From an uncultured Lachnospiraceae bacterium (GTDB lineage: Bacteria > Bacillota > Clostridia > Lachnospirales > Lachnospiraceae), in contig CADANF010000010.1 in NCBI GenBank assembly GCA_902789175.1, positions 75,466 to 114,434 of the forward strand: a stretch of 38,969 nucleotides of DNA. Direction: 5' to 3'. Position 1 is the stretch's first letter; the number at the start of each line of letters is the position of its first letter. The position numbers were made by a program, and so were the translations under genes. The notes under the pieces are model-generated. The model saw only the letters and a program-made list of their open reading frames with translations, was not told where the DNA came from and made no database searches. Positions 7,785 through 15,819 of this stretch are shown here, in pieces.

Positions 7785-7814
7785 GTACTACCAAAAACGA
7801 AGGAGGTACATAAC

Positions 7815-8525
7815 ATGGTACTGCATTTTAATGTAAAGGGCGAAAGCCGAAAAGCAATGGTAAAGGCAATCGAAAAGGAACTCGGTGTTAAAGCCAGATA
7901 CCTTGGAGTTCCAAGCTGCTCATACGAGGTTGGAAACTACACGGTAGGAAGAAACGGAGAACTTGAGTTTGCAGATGGAGAGAGTATGGAAGAAACAGCA
8001 AAGATCATTGATGCCTGCGTAATGGCCACAAGCACTTCCCCGGAAGAATGGGATAACAATCAAATGGGGGCAAAAGAAGCCGACTGTGAGCCGAATAAAG
8101 GGGCAACAGAGGGCGAAACCGCAGGACTTACGGTATCAATCCCGATTGAGAAAGTTAAGGTGGGAAACCTTACGGCACTTATTGATTCCAAAGCCGGACT
8201 CATCAAGAAGGCACTTGGCATTACAGAGCTTGGCATCGAGATTGAAGAAGATAAGGTTTCCTTCCCTTGGTTTTCAAAAGACCTGGATGCAGACAGCATT
8301 CAGACCTACACACGATTCATTGCAGCACTTTGCGAGATGAGTGTGAATCAGAAAAGAATCCAGGCTAAGGAGAAGGAAGTCGACAACGAGAAATACGCAT
8401 TCAGATGTTTCCTTTTAAGACTCGGATTCATCGGAGCGGAATACAAGGCAGACAGAAAACTTCTTCTTAAGAACCTTGAAGGCTCTGCAGCTTTCAAGAA
8501 CGGTGCGAAGGGAGGCGAAGAATAA
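7815..8525 (+). CDS. Phage protein sharing its C-terminal tail with the amidoligase
   Basis: A 236-residue protein of unknown biochemical role. Relatives in clostridial phages are, as I recall, labelled virulence-related without evidence. The N-terminal ~75 residues form one module (VKGESRKAMVKAIEKELGVK, then SCSYEVGNYTV). An acidic linker follows, then LTVSIPIEKVKVGNLTALID and KVSFPWFSKD. The last ~40 residues (KYAFR, LLRLGFIG, KLLLKNLEG, AAFKNG) match the end of the amidoligase at 8885: 22 of 39 aligned positions are identical by my count. The start at 7815 has AAGGAGG at 7800-7806 nearby. The stop overlaps the DUF4314 start by 1 nt. Its own promoter-like sequence duplicates the one before the amidoligase. 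Confidence 0.8.
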   Translation: MVLHFNVKGESRKAMVKAIEKELGVKARYLGVPSCSYEVGNYTVGRNGELEFADGESMEETAKIIDACVMATSTSPEEWDNNQMGAKEADCEPNKGATEGETAGLTVSIPIEKVKVGNLTALIDSKAGLIKKALGITELGIEIEEDKVSFPWFSKDLDADSIQTYTRFIAALCEMSVNQKRIQAKEKEVDNEKYAFRCFLLRLGFIGAEYKADRKLLLKNLEGSAAFKNGAKGGEE

Positions 8526-8752
8526 TGTTCTTTCCAAGCAGAGATATCGTTGAAAGAGTGAAAAAGGAATATCCGGCTGGCACAAGAGTTGAACTTGTAA
8601 GAATGGATGATTTCCAAGCACCACCGATTGGTACGAAGGGTACGGTCAGAGGTGTTGATGATACTGCAAGCATTATGGTTGCATGGGACAACGGCAGCAG
8701 TCTGAATGTGGTCTACGGTGAGGATAAATGCCGTAAGATCACTGAAGAATAA
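8525..8752 (+). CDS. DUF4314 small protein
   Basis: A 75-residue protein. It contains YPAGTRVELVRMDDFQAPP, GTKGTVRGVDDTASIMVAWD and GSSLNVVYGEDKCRKI. The alternating beta-strand pattern with GTKGTV and a Val-Trp-Asp turn looks like an SH3-like small barrel and matches the DUF4314 family. Proteins of this family are frequent beside amidoligases in clostridial phages, but no function is established. The start codon shares its A with the previous stop (TAATG), so it is probably translated by re-initiation. There is no catalytic motif; a nucleic-acid or protein adaptor role would be a guess. Confidence 0.75.
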   Translation: MFFPSRDIVERVKKEYPAGTRVELVRMDDFQAPPIGTKGTVRGVDDTASIMVAWDNGSSLNVVYGEDKCRKITEE

Positions 8753-8811
8753 GGGTCAGAAATACACAGTTTTTATGCTAAAAGATTGTGTAGTATATGG
8801 TGCTAATTAAC

Positions 8812-8842
8812 TTGATATAGTGTGCTTTTAGAGTGATATATA
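8812..8842 (+). promoter_or_regulatory. Putative promoter for the amidoligase gene
   Basis: TTGATA at 8812-8817 with GATATA (8835-8840) 17 bp downstream, or TATATA 19 bp downstream. It is embedded in the same extended sequence as 7754-7784. It lies in a 132 bp gap (8753-8884) that otherwise contains only a ribosome site (CGGAGG) and no open frame of note. Confidence 0.65.
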
Positions 8843-8884
8843 GTACTACCAAAAGGGAAAACACACCAAACGGAGGTACATAGA

Positions 8885-9829
8885 ATGAACGAAAAAATCA
8901 CACATCAGATTGAAGAAATGAAAAAGCAGACCATCGGAGTTGAGGTCGAGATGAACAGCATCACAAGAGAGCGAGCAGCTAAGCTTGCAGCCGAATACTT
9001 CGGAACAGGACGCTACGAGAATACAGCATCAAGGAACGGCTACATGACCTGGTCGGCATGGGACGGACAAGGCAGAGAATGGAAATTCCAAAAGGATGTC
9101 AGCATTGCCGGAGACGATGCACACAAATGCGAAATGGTAACCCCAATCCTTAAATACGAGGACATGGAAACCTTGCAGGAACTGATCAGAAAGCTTCGCA
9201 AGGCAGGTGCCAAGAGTGATGCAACAAGGGGATGCGGAGTTCACATCCACATCGGAGCAAACGGCCACACACCACAGACCATGAGAAACCTTGCAAACAT
9301 CATGGCAAGCCACGAAAGTCTGATAGCCGAAGCACTTGACCTTGACCGAGGCAGAATGAACAGATACTGCAGAACGGTTGACCCAAGATTTTTAGAGCAG
9401 CTCAACAAGAAGAAACCAAAGACCATGAGCAAGCTTGCAGACATCTGGTACGGCACACAGGGTTGCAACTACGGACGCAGCCAACACTACAACGACAGCC
9501 GATACCATATGCTCAACTACCACGCAACCTTCACAAAGGGAACCATCGAGTTCAGACTTTTCCAGTTTGACGCACCTGCCGATGGAAAGCAGAACGGACT
9601 TCATGCCGGACAGCTTAAAAGCTACATTCAGCTTTGCCTGGCACTCAGCCAGATGGCAAAGGAAGTAAGAACAGCAAGTCCAAAGCCACAGCAGAACGAA
9701 AATCCAAAATACGCAATGAGAACATGGCTCTTAAGACTTGGGTTCATCGGAGACGAATTCAAGACAGCAAGAGACCTTCTTACAAGAAGACTTGCAGGAG
9801 ATACAGCATTCAGAACTGCAAGGAGATAG
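8885..9829 (+). CDS. Amidoligase (glutamine-synthetase-fold peptide ligase family)
   Basis: 314 residues with amidoligase family landmarks: TIGVEVEMN near residues 16-24 (acidic metal/ATP ligands), EWKFQKDVSI, CEMVTPILKYED, CGVHIHIGANG, and near the end of the ligase domain GTIEFRLFQFD. These enzymes share the glutamine synthetase-like COOH-NH2 ligase fold and are predicted to form amide bonds on peptides or small molecules with ATP; substrates of phage members are unknown. The final ~40 residues (KYAMRTWLLRLGFIG and onward) are not part of the ligase fold and match the tail of the 7815 product. A gamma-glutamylcyclotransferase-like gene follows, a pairing noted in published comparative genomics of the family. 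The start has CGGAGG at 8871-8876. Confidence 0.88.
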   Translation: MNEKITHQIEEMKKQTIGVEVEMNSITRERAAKLAAEYFGTGRYENTASRNGYMTWSAWDGQGREWKFQKDVSIAGDDAHKCEMVTPILKYEDMETLQELIRKLRKAGAKSDATRGCGVHIHIGANGHTPQTMRNLANIMASHESLIAEALDLDRGRMNRYCRTVDPRFLEQLNKKKPKTMSKLADIWYGTQGCNYGRSQHYNDSRYHMLNYHATFTKGTIEFRLFQFDAPADGKQNGLHAGQLKSYIQLCLALSQMAKEVRTASPKPQQNENPKYAMRTWLLRLGFIGDEFKTARDLLTRRLAGDTAFRTARR

Positions 9830-9856
9830 CCTTGTAACACCTTAATAAAAAGAGTC

Positions 9857-9872
9857 GACCACTTCGGTGGTC
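9857..9872 (+). terminator. GC hairpin with UUCG tetraloop, no U-run
   Basis: GACCAC-TTCG-GTGGTC forms a perfect 6-bp stem with a stable UUCG loop in the 88 bp gap (9830-9917) before the cyclotransferase gene. There is no following U-tract, so it may be an mRNA stabiliser or processing site rather than a true terminator. Confidence 0.4.
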
Positions 9873-9917
9873 TTAAGGTGGTAGAAGGGTGTCCCCTTCA
9901 GAAAGGATGGAAACCAT

Positions 9918-10388
9918 ATGAGTAAACGATACTACATTGCCTATGGCAGCAACTTGAACATCCCGCAGATGAGAATGCGATGTCCGGGTGCAAGGATTAT
10001 TGGAACATCGGTCATTGAAGACTATCAGCTTTTATTCAAAGGCAGCAAGACAGGTTCTTACCTTACCATTGAACCGATGGAAGGTGCTGAAGTTCCTGTT
10101 GTAATATGGGAAGTTACCGAGACCGATGAGAAAGCACTCGACCGTTACGAAGGATATCCAAACTTTTATTACAAAAAGGAAATGACCCTGGATATCAAAG
10201 GCATCAGAACGGGAAAGGTGCGAAGACGAGATGCTTTTGTCTACATCATGCATGAAGAAAGAGAACTTGGAATCCCAAGCTGGTACTATGTGAACACCTG
10301 CCTTGACGGATACCGAGCCTTTGGATTTGATGAGAAGTACCTTTTCGATGCGATCAGAATTAGCAGGAGGGATACACATGAAGACTGA
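9918..10388 (+). CDS. Gamma-glutamylcyclotransferase-like (AIG2/GGCT fold) protein
   Basis: 156 residues beginning YYIAYGSNLN, where the YGSN loop (residues ~9-12) binds the gamma-glutamyl group. The catalytic Glu is at ~78 within RYEGYPNFY, the standard position for this fold. GGCT enzymes release 5-oxoproline from gamma-glutamyl amines or peptides. In this context it may remove a gamma-glutamyl group added or left by the amidoligase upstream, or finish a modification. GAAAGGATGG precedes the ATG. The 3' end overlaps the zinc-ribbon gene by 11 nt, so the two are co-translated. The fold assignment is strong; the substrate is inferred. Confidence 0.9.
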   Translation: MSKRYYIAYGSNLNIPQMRMRCPGARIIGTSVIEDYQLLFKGSKTGSYLTIEPMEGAEVPVVIWEVTETDEKALDRYEGYPNFYYKKEMTLDIKGIRTGKVRRRDAFVYIMHEERELGIPSWYYVNTCLDGYRAFGFDEKYLFDAIRISRRDTHED

Positions 10389-10578
10389 AGTAAGAAGAAT
10401 TGCAATCTGCCCTAAATGTGGCAAGGAATATCACGGAAGTCCGGCTCTTTCAAGAGTGGACAACGAAACCTATATCTGCCCCGACTGTGGAACAAGAGAG
10501 GCTCTTGAAAGCATCGGTGTGGACAAGGATGAGCAGGAAGAAATCCTGAACACCATTCATAGCTGCATGGGACAGTAA
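10378..10578 (+). CDS. Small zinc-ribbon protein
   Basis: 66 residues with paired cysteine knuckles CPKCGKEY and CPDCGTREA about 26 residues apart. This is the pattern of a single zinc ribbon. A helical tail follows, with acidic residues (GVDKDEQEEILNTIH). It has no catalytic signature and could bind DNA, RNA or a partner protein. The ATG at 10378 follows GGAGG at 10366-10370 inside the end of the cyclotransferase gene. It is the last gene before a terminator-like hairpin, closing the accessory block between the two terminase genes. Confidence 0.75.
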   Translation: MKTEVRRIAICPKCGKEYHGSPALSRVDNETYICPDCGTREALESIGVDKDEQEEILNTIHSCMGQ

Positions 10579-10601
10579 CAACTGAAAAAGAATACTTTTC
10601 G

Positions 10602-10626
10602 GGACTCCACCAGGGGTCCTTTTTTC
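10602..10626 (+). terminator. Terminator-like hairpin before terminase large
   Basis: GGACTCC (10602-10608), loop ACCA, GGGGTCC (10613-10619), then six T. The terminase ribosome site GGAGGTG starts only 3 nt later (10629). Transcription from the late promoter must pass it to reach the structural genes, so either read-through, antitermination or another promoter is needed. Confidence 0.75.
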
Positions 10627-10642
10627 GTGGAGGTGATGGCGA

Positions 10643-12244
10643 ATGAGAAAACTGAAAAAGTATAAACCCACGAAGCTTATGGCGAAGTCTTCTCATTACG
10701 ATGAGCAGATGGCAGATTATGCCGTCAGCTTTATTGAGGAACTATGCCATACCAAAGGAACGTGGGCAGGAAAGAAATTTGAACTGATAGATTGGCAGGA
10801 ACAGATTATAAGGGATCTGTTCGGTGTGCTGAAACCAAACGGATACAGACAGTTCAATACAGCCTATATTGAAATCCCTAAGAAACAGGGAAAATCGGAA
10901 CTTGCAGCTGCCGTTGCACTTCTTCTTTTATGTGGTGATGGAGAAGAAAGAGCAGAAGTGTACGGATGTGCAGCAGACAGAAACCAGGCAAAAATCGTAT
11001 TTGATGTTGCCGTTGATATGATAAGGTTCTGCCCGGCTCTTATGAAAAGAGTGAAGATACTGGAATCGCAGAAGAAGATCATCTATAAGCCTACCAACAG
11101 TTCCTACCAGGTTCTGTCGGCGGATGTTGCAAACAAGCATGGCTTTAATACACACGGAGTAATCTTTGATGAGCTGCACACCCAGCCAAATCGAAAACTC
11201 TATGATGTAATGACCCAGGGTTCGGGTGATGCCCGTATGCAGCCGTTGTATTTTCTTATTACAACAGCCGGGAATGATACGAACTCCATCTGTTATGAGA
11301 TACATCAGAAGGCTTTAGATATTGAGGCAGGCAGAAAAGTTGACCCTACCTTTTATTCTGTTATCTATGGTGCAGATGAATCGGAAGACTGGACAGACCC
11401 TAAAGTATGGAAGAAAGCAAATCCATCACTTGGCATTACAGTTGCCATAGAAAAAGTAAAAGCTGCCTGTGACTCCGCAAAACAGAATCCCGGAGAAGAA
11501 AACTCCTTCAGACAGCTAAGACTTAATCAGTGGGTAAAACAGTCGGTACGATGGATGCCGATGGAAAAGTGGGATGCCTGCAACTTTGCCGTTAATGAAG
11601 ATGACCTGGAAGGTCGTGTATGTTACGGCGGACTGGACTTATCCAGTACAACCGATATTACGGCATTCGTGCTTGTGTTTCCACCACTTGATGAGGATGA
11701 CAAATATATCGTTCTTCCTTATTTCTGGGTGCCGGAAGATACCCTTGACCTTCGAGTGCGAAGAGACCATGTTCCTTATGATCTGTGGGAGCGAAAAGGC
11801 TATCTGCAGACAACGGAAGGTAATGTTGTTCACTATGGATACATCGAGAATTTCATAGAAAGTCTTGGTGAGAGATACAACATCAGAGAGATTGCCTTTG
11901 ACCGCTGGGGAGCAGTACAGATGGTACAGAATCTGGAAGGCATGGGATTTACCGTTGTGCCTTTCGGACAGGGATTCAAAGATATGAGTCCACCGACCAA
12001 GGAACTGATGAAGCTTGTGCTTGAACAGAAGATAGCACACGGTGGTCATCCAGTTTTAAGGTGGAACATGGATAACATCTTTATCCGTACTGACCCTGCA
12101 GGAAACATCAAGGCAGATAAGGAAAAATCAACTGAAAAGATTGACGGTGCCATTGCAACAATCATGGCACTTGATAGAGCAATCAGATGTGGTAATGAAG
12201 TGACTGAATCAGTCTACGATACGAGAGGATTACTTGTCTTCTGA
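10643..12244 (+). CDS. terL: Terminase large subunit
   Basis: 533 residues: the packaging motor ATPase and nuclease. The N-terminal ATPase domain has the Walker A-like IPKKQGKSEL (Lys ~84) and Walker B GVIFDE (Asp ~176, Glu ~177), followed by the coupling motif FLITTAGND. The C-terminal RNase H-like nuclease begins GLDLSSTTDI with a metal-binding Asp at ~332, and AFDRWGAVQ follows. This places it with HK97/P27-type large terminases, fitting the P27-like small subunit. The start at 10643 lies 7 nt after GGAGGTG; an ATG at 10636 is out of frame and soon stops. Its last 15 bp overlap the 3' end of the convergent SymE-like gene. Confidence 0.95.
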   Translation: MRKLKKYKPTKLMAKSSHYDEQMADYAVSFIEELCHTKGTWAGKKFELIDWQEQIIRDLFGVLKPNGYRQFNTAYIEIPKKQGKSELAAAVALLLLCGDGEERAEVYGCAADRNQAKIVFDVAVDMIRFCPALMKRVKILESQKKIIYKPTNSSYQVLSADVANKHGFNTHGVIFDELHTQPNRKLYDVMTQGSGDARMQPLYFLITTAGNDTNSICYEIHQKALDIEAGRKVDPTFYSVIYGADESEDWTDPKVWKKANPSLGITVAIEKVKAACDSAKQNPGEENSFRQLRLNQWVKQSVRWMPMEKWDACNFAVNEDDLEGRVCYGGLDLSSTTDITAFVLVFPPLDEDDKYIVLPYFWVPEDTLDLRVRRDHVPYDLWERKGYLQTTEGNVVHYGYIENFIESLGERYNIREIAFDRWGAVQMVQNLEGMGFTVVPFGQGFKDMSPPTKELMKLVLEQKIAHGGHPVLRWNMDNIFIRTDPAGNIKADKEKSTEKIDGAIATIMALDRAIRCGNEVTESVYDTRGLLVF

Positions 12245-12466
12245 TTTGACGATGACAAGTTTTCCATCTTCGCAATGAACAGAGACTTTATCTCCTTTGT
12301 GGAATCCGTAGTCTTCAAGCCAGAGACCATTGATACGAAGTGCCGGAACATCCTTGCTGTTATATCCGCTGACTGTGGATACAGTAAGAGTTCGGTCAGC
12401 TTTTTGAGGACGTCTTCGAGTGGTCGTGTCTTTGCCACGGGTTCTTACGAAATCGTATGAATACAT
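12230..12466 (-). CDS. SymE-family type I toxin-like protein
   Basis: 78 residues on the minus strand. A basic N terminus (RTRGKDTTTRRRPQK) precedes the SymE core: VPALRINGLWLEDYGF, KGDKVSVHCEDGKLVIV. SymE of E. coli is an SOS-induced toxin with an AbrB-like fold. It was first described as an mRNA-cleaving enzyme and is held down by an antisense RNA, SymR, made from the opposite strand. Here the gene lies between terminase and portal, facing the late operon. Its start region carries AAAGGAG on the minus strand. Any read-through late transcript would be fully antisense to it. It is the only convincing minus-strand gene in the window. Domain assignment is good; toxicity is inferred. Confidence 0.82.
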   Translation of the reverse strand: MYSYDFVRTRGKDTTTRRRPQKADRTLTVSTVSGYNSKDVPALRINGLWLEDYGFHKGDKVSVHCEDGKLVIVKSEDK

Positions 12467-12516
12467 AAATTATCAACTCCTTTCTATGGGAAATAAAAAT
12501 AAACGGAGGAATAGCA

Positions 12517-13860
12517 ATGAGTATTTTTTCAGGATTATTCAGAACAAGAGATGCTCCTACCAACAGGACAAGCGGCAGTGCTTATTCGTTCTTTATGGGC
12601 AGCAGTACTGCAGGAAAAAATGTGAATGAGAGAAGTGCTATGCAGATGACGGCAGTATATGCCTGTGTGCGTATCCTTTCGGAAGCAATCGCAGGTTTGC
12701 CACTTCATGTTTATCACTATAACTCAGATGGTGGAAAAGAAAAAGCATTAAATCATAATCTTTACCGATTGCTGCATGATGAGCCGAACCCGGAAATGAC
12801 AAGCTTTGTTTTCAGGGAAACGCTCATGACACATCTGCTTTTGTGGGGCAATGCCTATGCTCAGATCATAAGGAACGGTAAGGGTGAGATTATTGCAATC
12901 TATCCATTGATACCGAACCGAATGAGAGTTGACCGAGATGAACACGGACATCTGTATTACGAATACCAGGTAAGCCAGGATGATGCACCTACTAACAAGG
13001 GTTCATCAGTAAGACTTGCACCTGATGAAGTGATGCATATTCCGGGACTCGGCTTTGACGGTCTTGTAGGTTACTCTCCAATTGCAATGGCCAAGAATGC
13101 TATCGGTCTTGCAATCGCAGCTGAAGAGTACGGCAGTAAATTCTATGCCAATGGTGCTGCTCCAAGTGGAGTGCTTGAGCATCCTGGAACACTGAAAGAC
13201 CCATCAAAGGTAAGGGACAGCTGGTCACAGACTTTTGGAGGTAGTGCAAATTCGCATAAGGTGGCTGTTCTGGAAGAAGGAATGAAGTACACACCGATTT
13301 CCATTTCTCCGAACGAAGCACAGTTTTTAGAAACAAGAAAATTTCAGATAGATGAGATTGCTCGAATTTTCAGAGTGCCTCCACACATGGTAGGTGACCT
13401 TGAGAAGTCGAGCTTTTCTAATATTGAGCAGCAGTCACTTGAATTTGTGAAATACACTCTTGACCCCTGGGTTTCAAGGTGGGAGCAGAATATGGCTCGT
13501 TCTCTGTTAACAGCAGAGGAAAAACAGAATTATTTTATCAAGTTTAATGTAGACGGACTTCTTCGTGGTGACTATCAGAGCCGTATGAACGGTTACGCCA
13601 CTGCAAGACAGAATGGTTGGATGTCTGCCAATGACATAAGGGAACTTGAGAATCTCGACAGGATTCCTGCAGAACTCGGTGGTGACCTTTACCTTATCAA
13701 CGGCAACATGACCAAGCTTGAAGATGCAGGTATCTTTGCTGCAAGCCCGGATGCATCAGACGGAGAGGAGAAGACAGATGAAGAACAAGAAGTTCTGGAA
13801 CTGGAAGAGCCGAAAGACTCTGAACCAGGCAAACGAAGAAGTCGCAGAACGAGTCCTTGA
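12517..13860 (+). CDS. Portal protein, HK97 family
   Basis: 447 residues. Landmarks are MQMTAVYACVRILSEAIAGLP near the N terminus, TLMTHLLLWGNAYAQI, and DEIARIFRVPPHMVGDLEKSS followed by SNIEQQSLEFVKYTLDPW, all typical of HK97-type portals. The portal forms the dodecameric ring at one capsid vertex and docks the terminase. Portal, ClpP-like protease and major capsid follow in the canonical HK97 order. The start has CGGAGG at 12505-12510. The acidic C-terminal tail is encoded by DNA shared with the start of the protease gene (83 nt overlap in another frame). Confidence 0.94.
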   Translation: MSIFSGLFRTRDAPTNRTSGSAYSFFMGSSTAGKNVNERSAMQMTAVYACVRILSEAIAGLPLHVYHYNSDGGKEKALNHNLYRLLHDEPNPEMTSFVFRETLMTHLLLWGNAYAQIIRNGKGEIIAIYPLIPNRMRVDRDEHGHLYYEYQVSQDDAPTNKGSSVRLAPDEVMHIPGLGFDGLVGYSPIAMAKNAIGLAIAAEEYGSKFYANGAAPSGVLEHPGTLKDPSKVRDSWSQTFGGSANSHKVAVLEEGMKYTPISISPNEAQFLETRKFQIDEIARIFRVPPHMVGDLEKSSFSNIEQQSLEFVKYTLDPWVSRWEQNMARSLLTAEEKQNYFIKFNVDGLLRGDYQSRMNGYATARQNGWMSANDIRELENLDRIPAELGGDLYLINGNMTKLEDAGIFAASPDASDGEEKTDEEQEVLELEEPKDSEPGKRRSRRTSP

Positions 13861-14605
13861 GTTACACGGCACCATTGCCGAAGAGAGCTGGTTTGATGAT
13901 GATGTCACACCACAGCTTTTCAAGGATGAGTTAAATGCCGGAAGTGGAGATATTACCGTATGGATTAATTCTCCGGGTGGTGACTGTGTGGCTGCGGCTC
14001 AGATCTACAATATGCTCACACAGTACAAAGGAAATGTCACAGTGAAGATTGATGGTATTGCAGCATCAGCAGCATCGGTCATTGCGATGGCAGGAAACAC
14101 AGTGCTTATGTCCCCTGTTTCCATGATGATGATTCATAACCCTGCAACCGTAGCATTCGGTGACCATGCAGAAATGCAGAAGGCTATCGATATGCTTGCA
14201 GAAGTGAAAGAGTCCATCATCAATGCCTATGTGATTAAGACTGGTCTTTCAAGATCAAAGCTTAGTCACTTGATGGATGCCGAGACCTGGATGGATGCCA
14301 ACAAGGCCGTTGAACTTGGCTTTGCTGATGACATCATTACAAGAGCAGAAACAAAACCGAATACTGATCCCGAAGAAGAGGATGTAGATGAAGAAAGCAC
14401 CGAAGAGAAGGAAAAGAAACCTTCCGATTCGATGCTTTTTTCACGCAAGGCAGTAAACAACGCTCTTATGAACAAGCTGGAAAAACACTATGTCCAGCCT
14501 AAAGAAACAGTAACAAAGCAGGCAGAGATCTCTGCACCTGCAAACAAAGGCACTCCTGCAAAAGAAATCAAGGAGCGTCTGGACTTTATCAAGAAATTCA
14601 TTTAA
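13778..14605 (+). CDS. ClpP-like prohead protease
   Basis: About 275 residues. The domain resembles ClpP serine proteases: VWINSPGGDC, then GIAASAASVIAMAG with the likely nucleophile Ser ~97 (aligned to the ClpP AAS motif), then MMMIHNP with His ~120, and AVELGFADDI. It matures the capsid by removing the scaffold part of the major capsid protein. The C-terminal ~75 residues are acidic/lysine-rich and probably act in assembly. The ATG at 13778 follows GGAGAGGAG at 13762-13770. The 83 nt overlap with the portal gene is long but common in this module. Confidence 0.9.
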   Translation: MKNKKFWNWKSRKTLNQANEEVAERVLELHGTIAEESWFDDDVTPQLFKDELNAGSGDITVWINSPGGDCVAAAQIYNMLTQYKGNVTVKIDGIAASAASVIAMAGNTVLMSPVSMMMIHNPATVAFGDHAEMQKAIDMLAEVKESIINAYVIKTGLSRSKLSHLMDAETWMDANKAVELGFADDIITRAETKPNTDPEEEDVDEESTEEKEKKPSDSMLFSRKAVNNALMNKLEKHYVQPKETVTKQAEISAPANKGTPAKEIKERLDFIKKFI

Positions 14606-14619
14606 GGAGGAATTCTATT

Positions 14620-15810
14620 ATGACTATTAAGGATTTAATCGAAAAGAGAGCAAAGGTGTGGGAAACTGCAAAGAACTTTGTGGAGACTCACGAAGACAAG
14701 AATGGTGTGCTTTCCGATGAGGATACAGCAACCTACAACAAGATGGAGAAGGAAATCGAGGATTTGACTGCTGCTATCGACCGTCAGCAAAGAGCAGAAC
14801 GCAGAGAGGCGGAACTTGCAAAGCCTGTTAATTCTCCGATTACTGGTAAGCCTTTTATGGGTGATGCCAAGGAAGTAAAGAAGGGTCGTGCTTCCGATGC
14901 CTATAAGGATGCGATGCTTTCTGCAATGCGTTCTAATTTCCGTAATGTAAGCAATGTGTTACAGGAAGGTGTAGATGCCGATGGTGGTTACCTTGTGCCG
15001 GAAGAGTATGACCGCAGACTTATTGATGTGCTTGATGGTGAGAACATCATGCGTAGCCTTGCTACAAAGATTACTACTGCAGGTCAGCACAAGATTAACA
15101 TCGCAGCTACCAAGCCTGCAGCTGCATGGATTGAGGAAGGTGGAGCATTATCTTTCGGTGATGCAACATTCGACCAGATCTATCTTGATGCCTACAAGCT
15201 TCATGTAGCAATCAAGGTTACTGAAGAGTTGCTTTATGACAATGCCTTCGGTCTTGAAAACTACATCATCACTCAGTTCGGTAAGGCTTTAGCAAATGCC
15301 GAAGAGGATGCGTTCCTTAACGGTAACGGTACTGGAAAGCCTACTGGTATCTTTGCAGCAAACGGTGGTGGTCAGATTGCAGCAACTCTTACTTCAGCTA
15401 TCAAGTCCGATGACCTTATCGATTTGGTATATGGTCTTAAGAGACCTTATCGTAAGAACGCATCTTTCATCATGAATGATGCAACACTTGCTTCCATCAG
15501 AAAGCTTAAGGACAACAACGGAGCATATATCTGGCAGCCTTCTTACAAGGAAGGAGAACCTGACAGAGTGCTTGGCTATGCTGTTCACACTTCTGCTTTT
15601 GCACCTACAAATGCGATTGCATTCGGTGATTACAGCTACTACAACATCGGTGACCGTGGTTCTCGTTCTTTTGCAGAACTTCGTGAACTTTTCGCTGGTA
15701 ACGGCATGGTTGGTTATGTAGCCAAGGAAAGAGTCGATGGTAAGCTTATCCTTCCTGAAGCAGTACAGATCTTAAAGCTTAAGGAAGAAACTGCAACTAC
15801 TAAGGGTTAA
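14620..15810 (+). CDS. Major capsid protein, HK97 family
   Basis: 396 residues. Residues ~1-70 are a charged coiled coil (the delta/scaffold domain: DLIEKRAKVWETAKNF, NKMEKEIEDLTAAIDRQQ). The mature fold starts near VLQEGVDADGGYLVPEEYDR and contains KLHVAIKVTEELLYD, NGTGKPTGIF and RLDGKL-like strands near the end, typical of HK97 capsids. The ClpP-like protease just upstream would cut off the delta domain. The ribosome site AAGGAGG is 9 nt before the ATG. It is followed by copy 2 of the palindromic element. Confidence 0.95.
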   Translation: MTIKDLIEKRAKVWETAKNFVETHEDKNGVLSDEDTATYNKMEKEIEDLTAAIDRQQRAERREAELAKPVNSPITGKPFMGDAKEVKKGRASDAYKDAMLSAMRSNFRNVSNVLQEGVDADGGYLVPEEYDRRLIDVLDGENIMRSLATKITTAGQHKINIAATKPAAAWIEEGGALSFGDATFDQIYLDAYKLHVAIKVTEELLYDNAFGLENYIITQFGKALANAEEDAFLNGNGTGKPTGIFAANGGGQIAATLTSAIKSDDLIDLVYGLKRPYRKNASFIMNDATLASIRKLKDNNGAYIWQPSYKEGEPDRVLGYAVHTSAFAPTNAIAFGDYSYYNIGDRGSRSFAELRELFAGNGMVGYVAKERVDGKLILPEAVQILKLKEETATTKG

Positions 15811-15819
15811 GAATAATTA

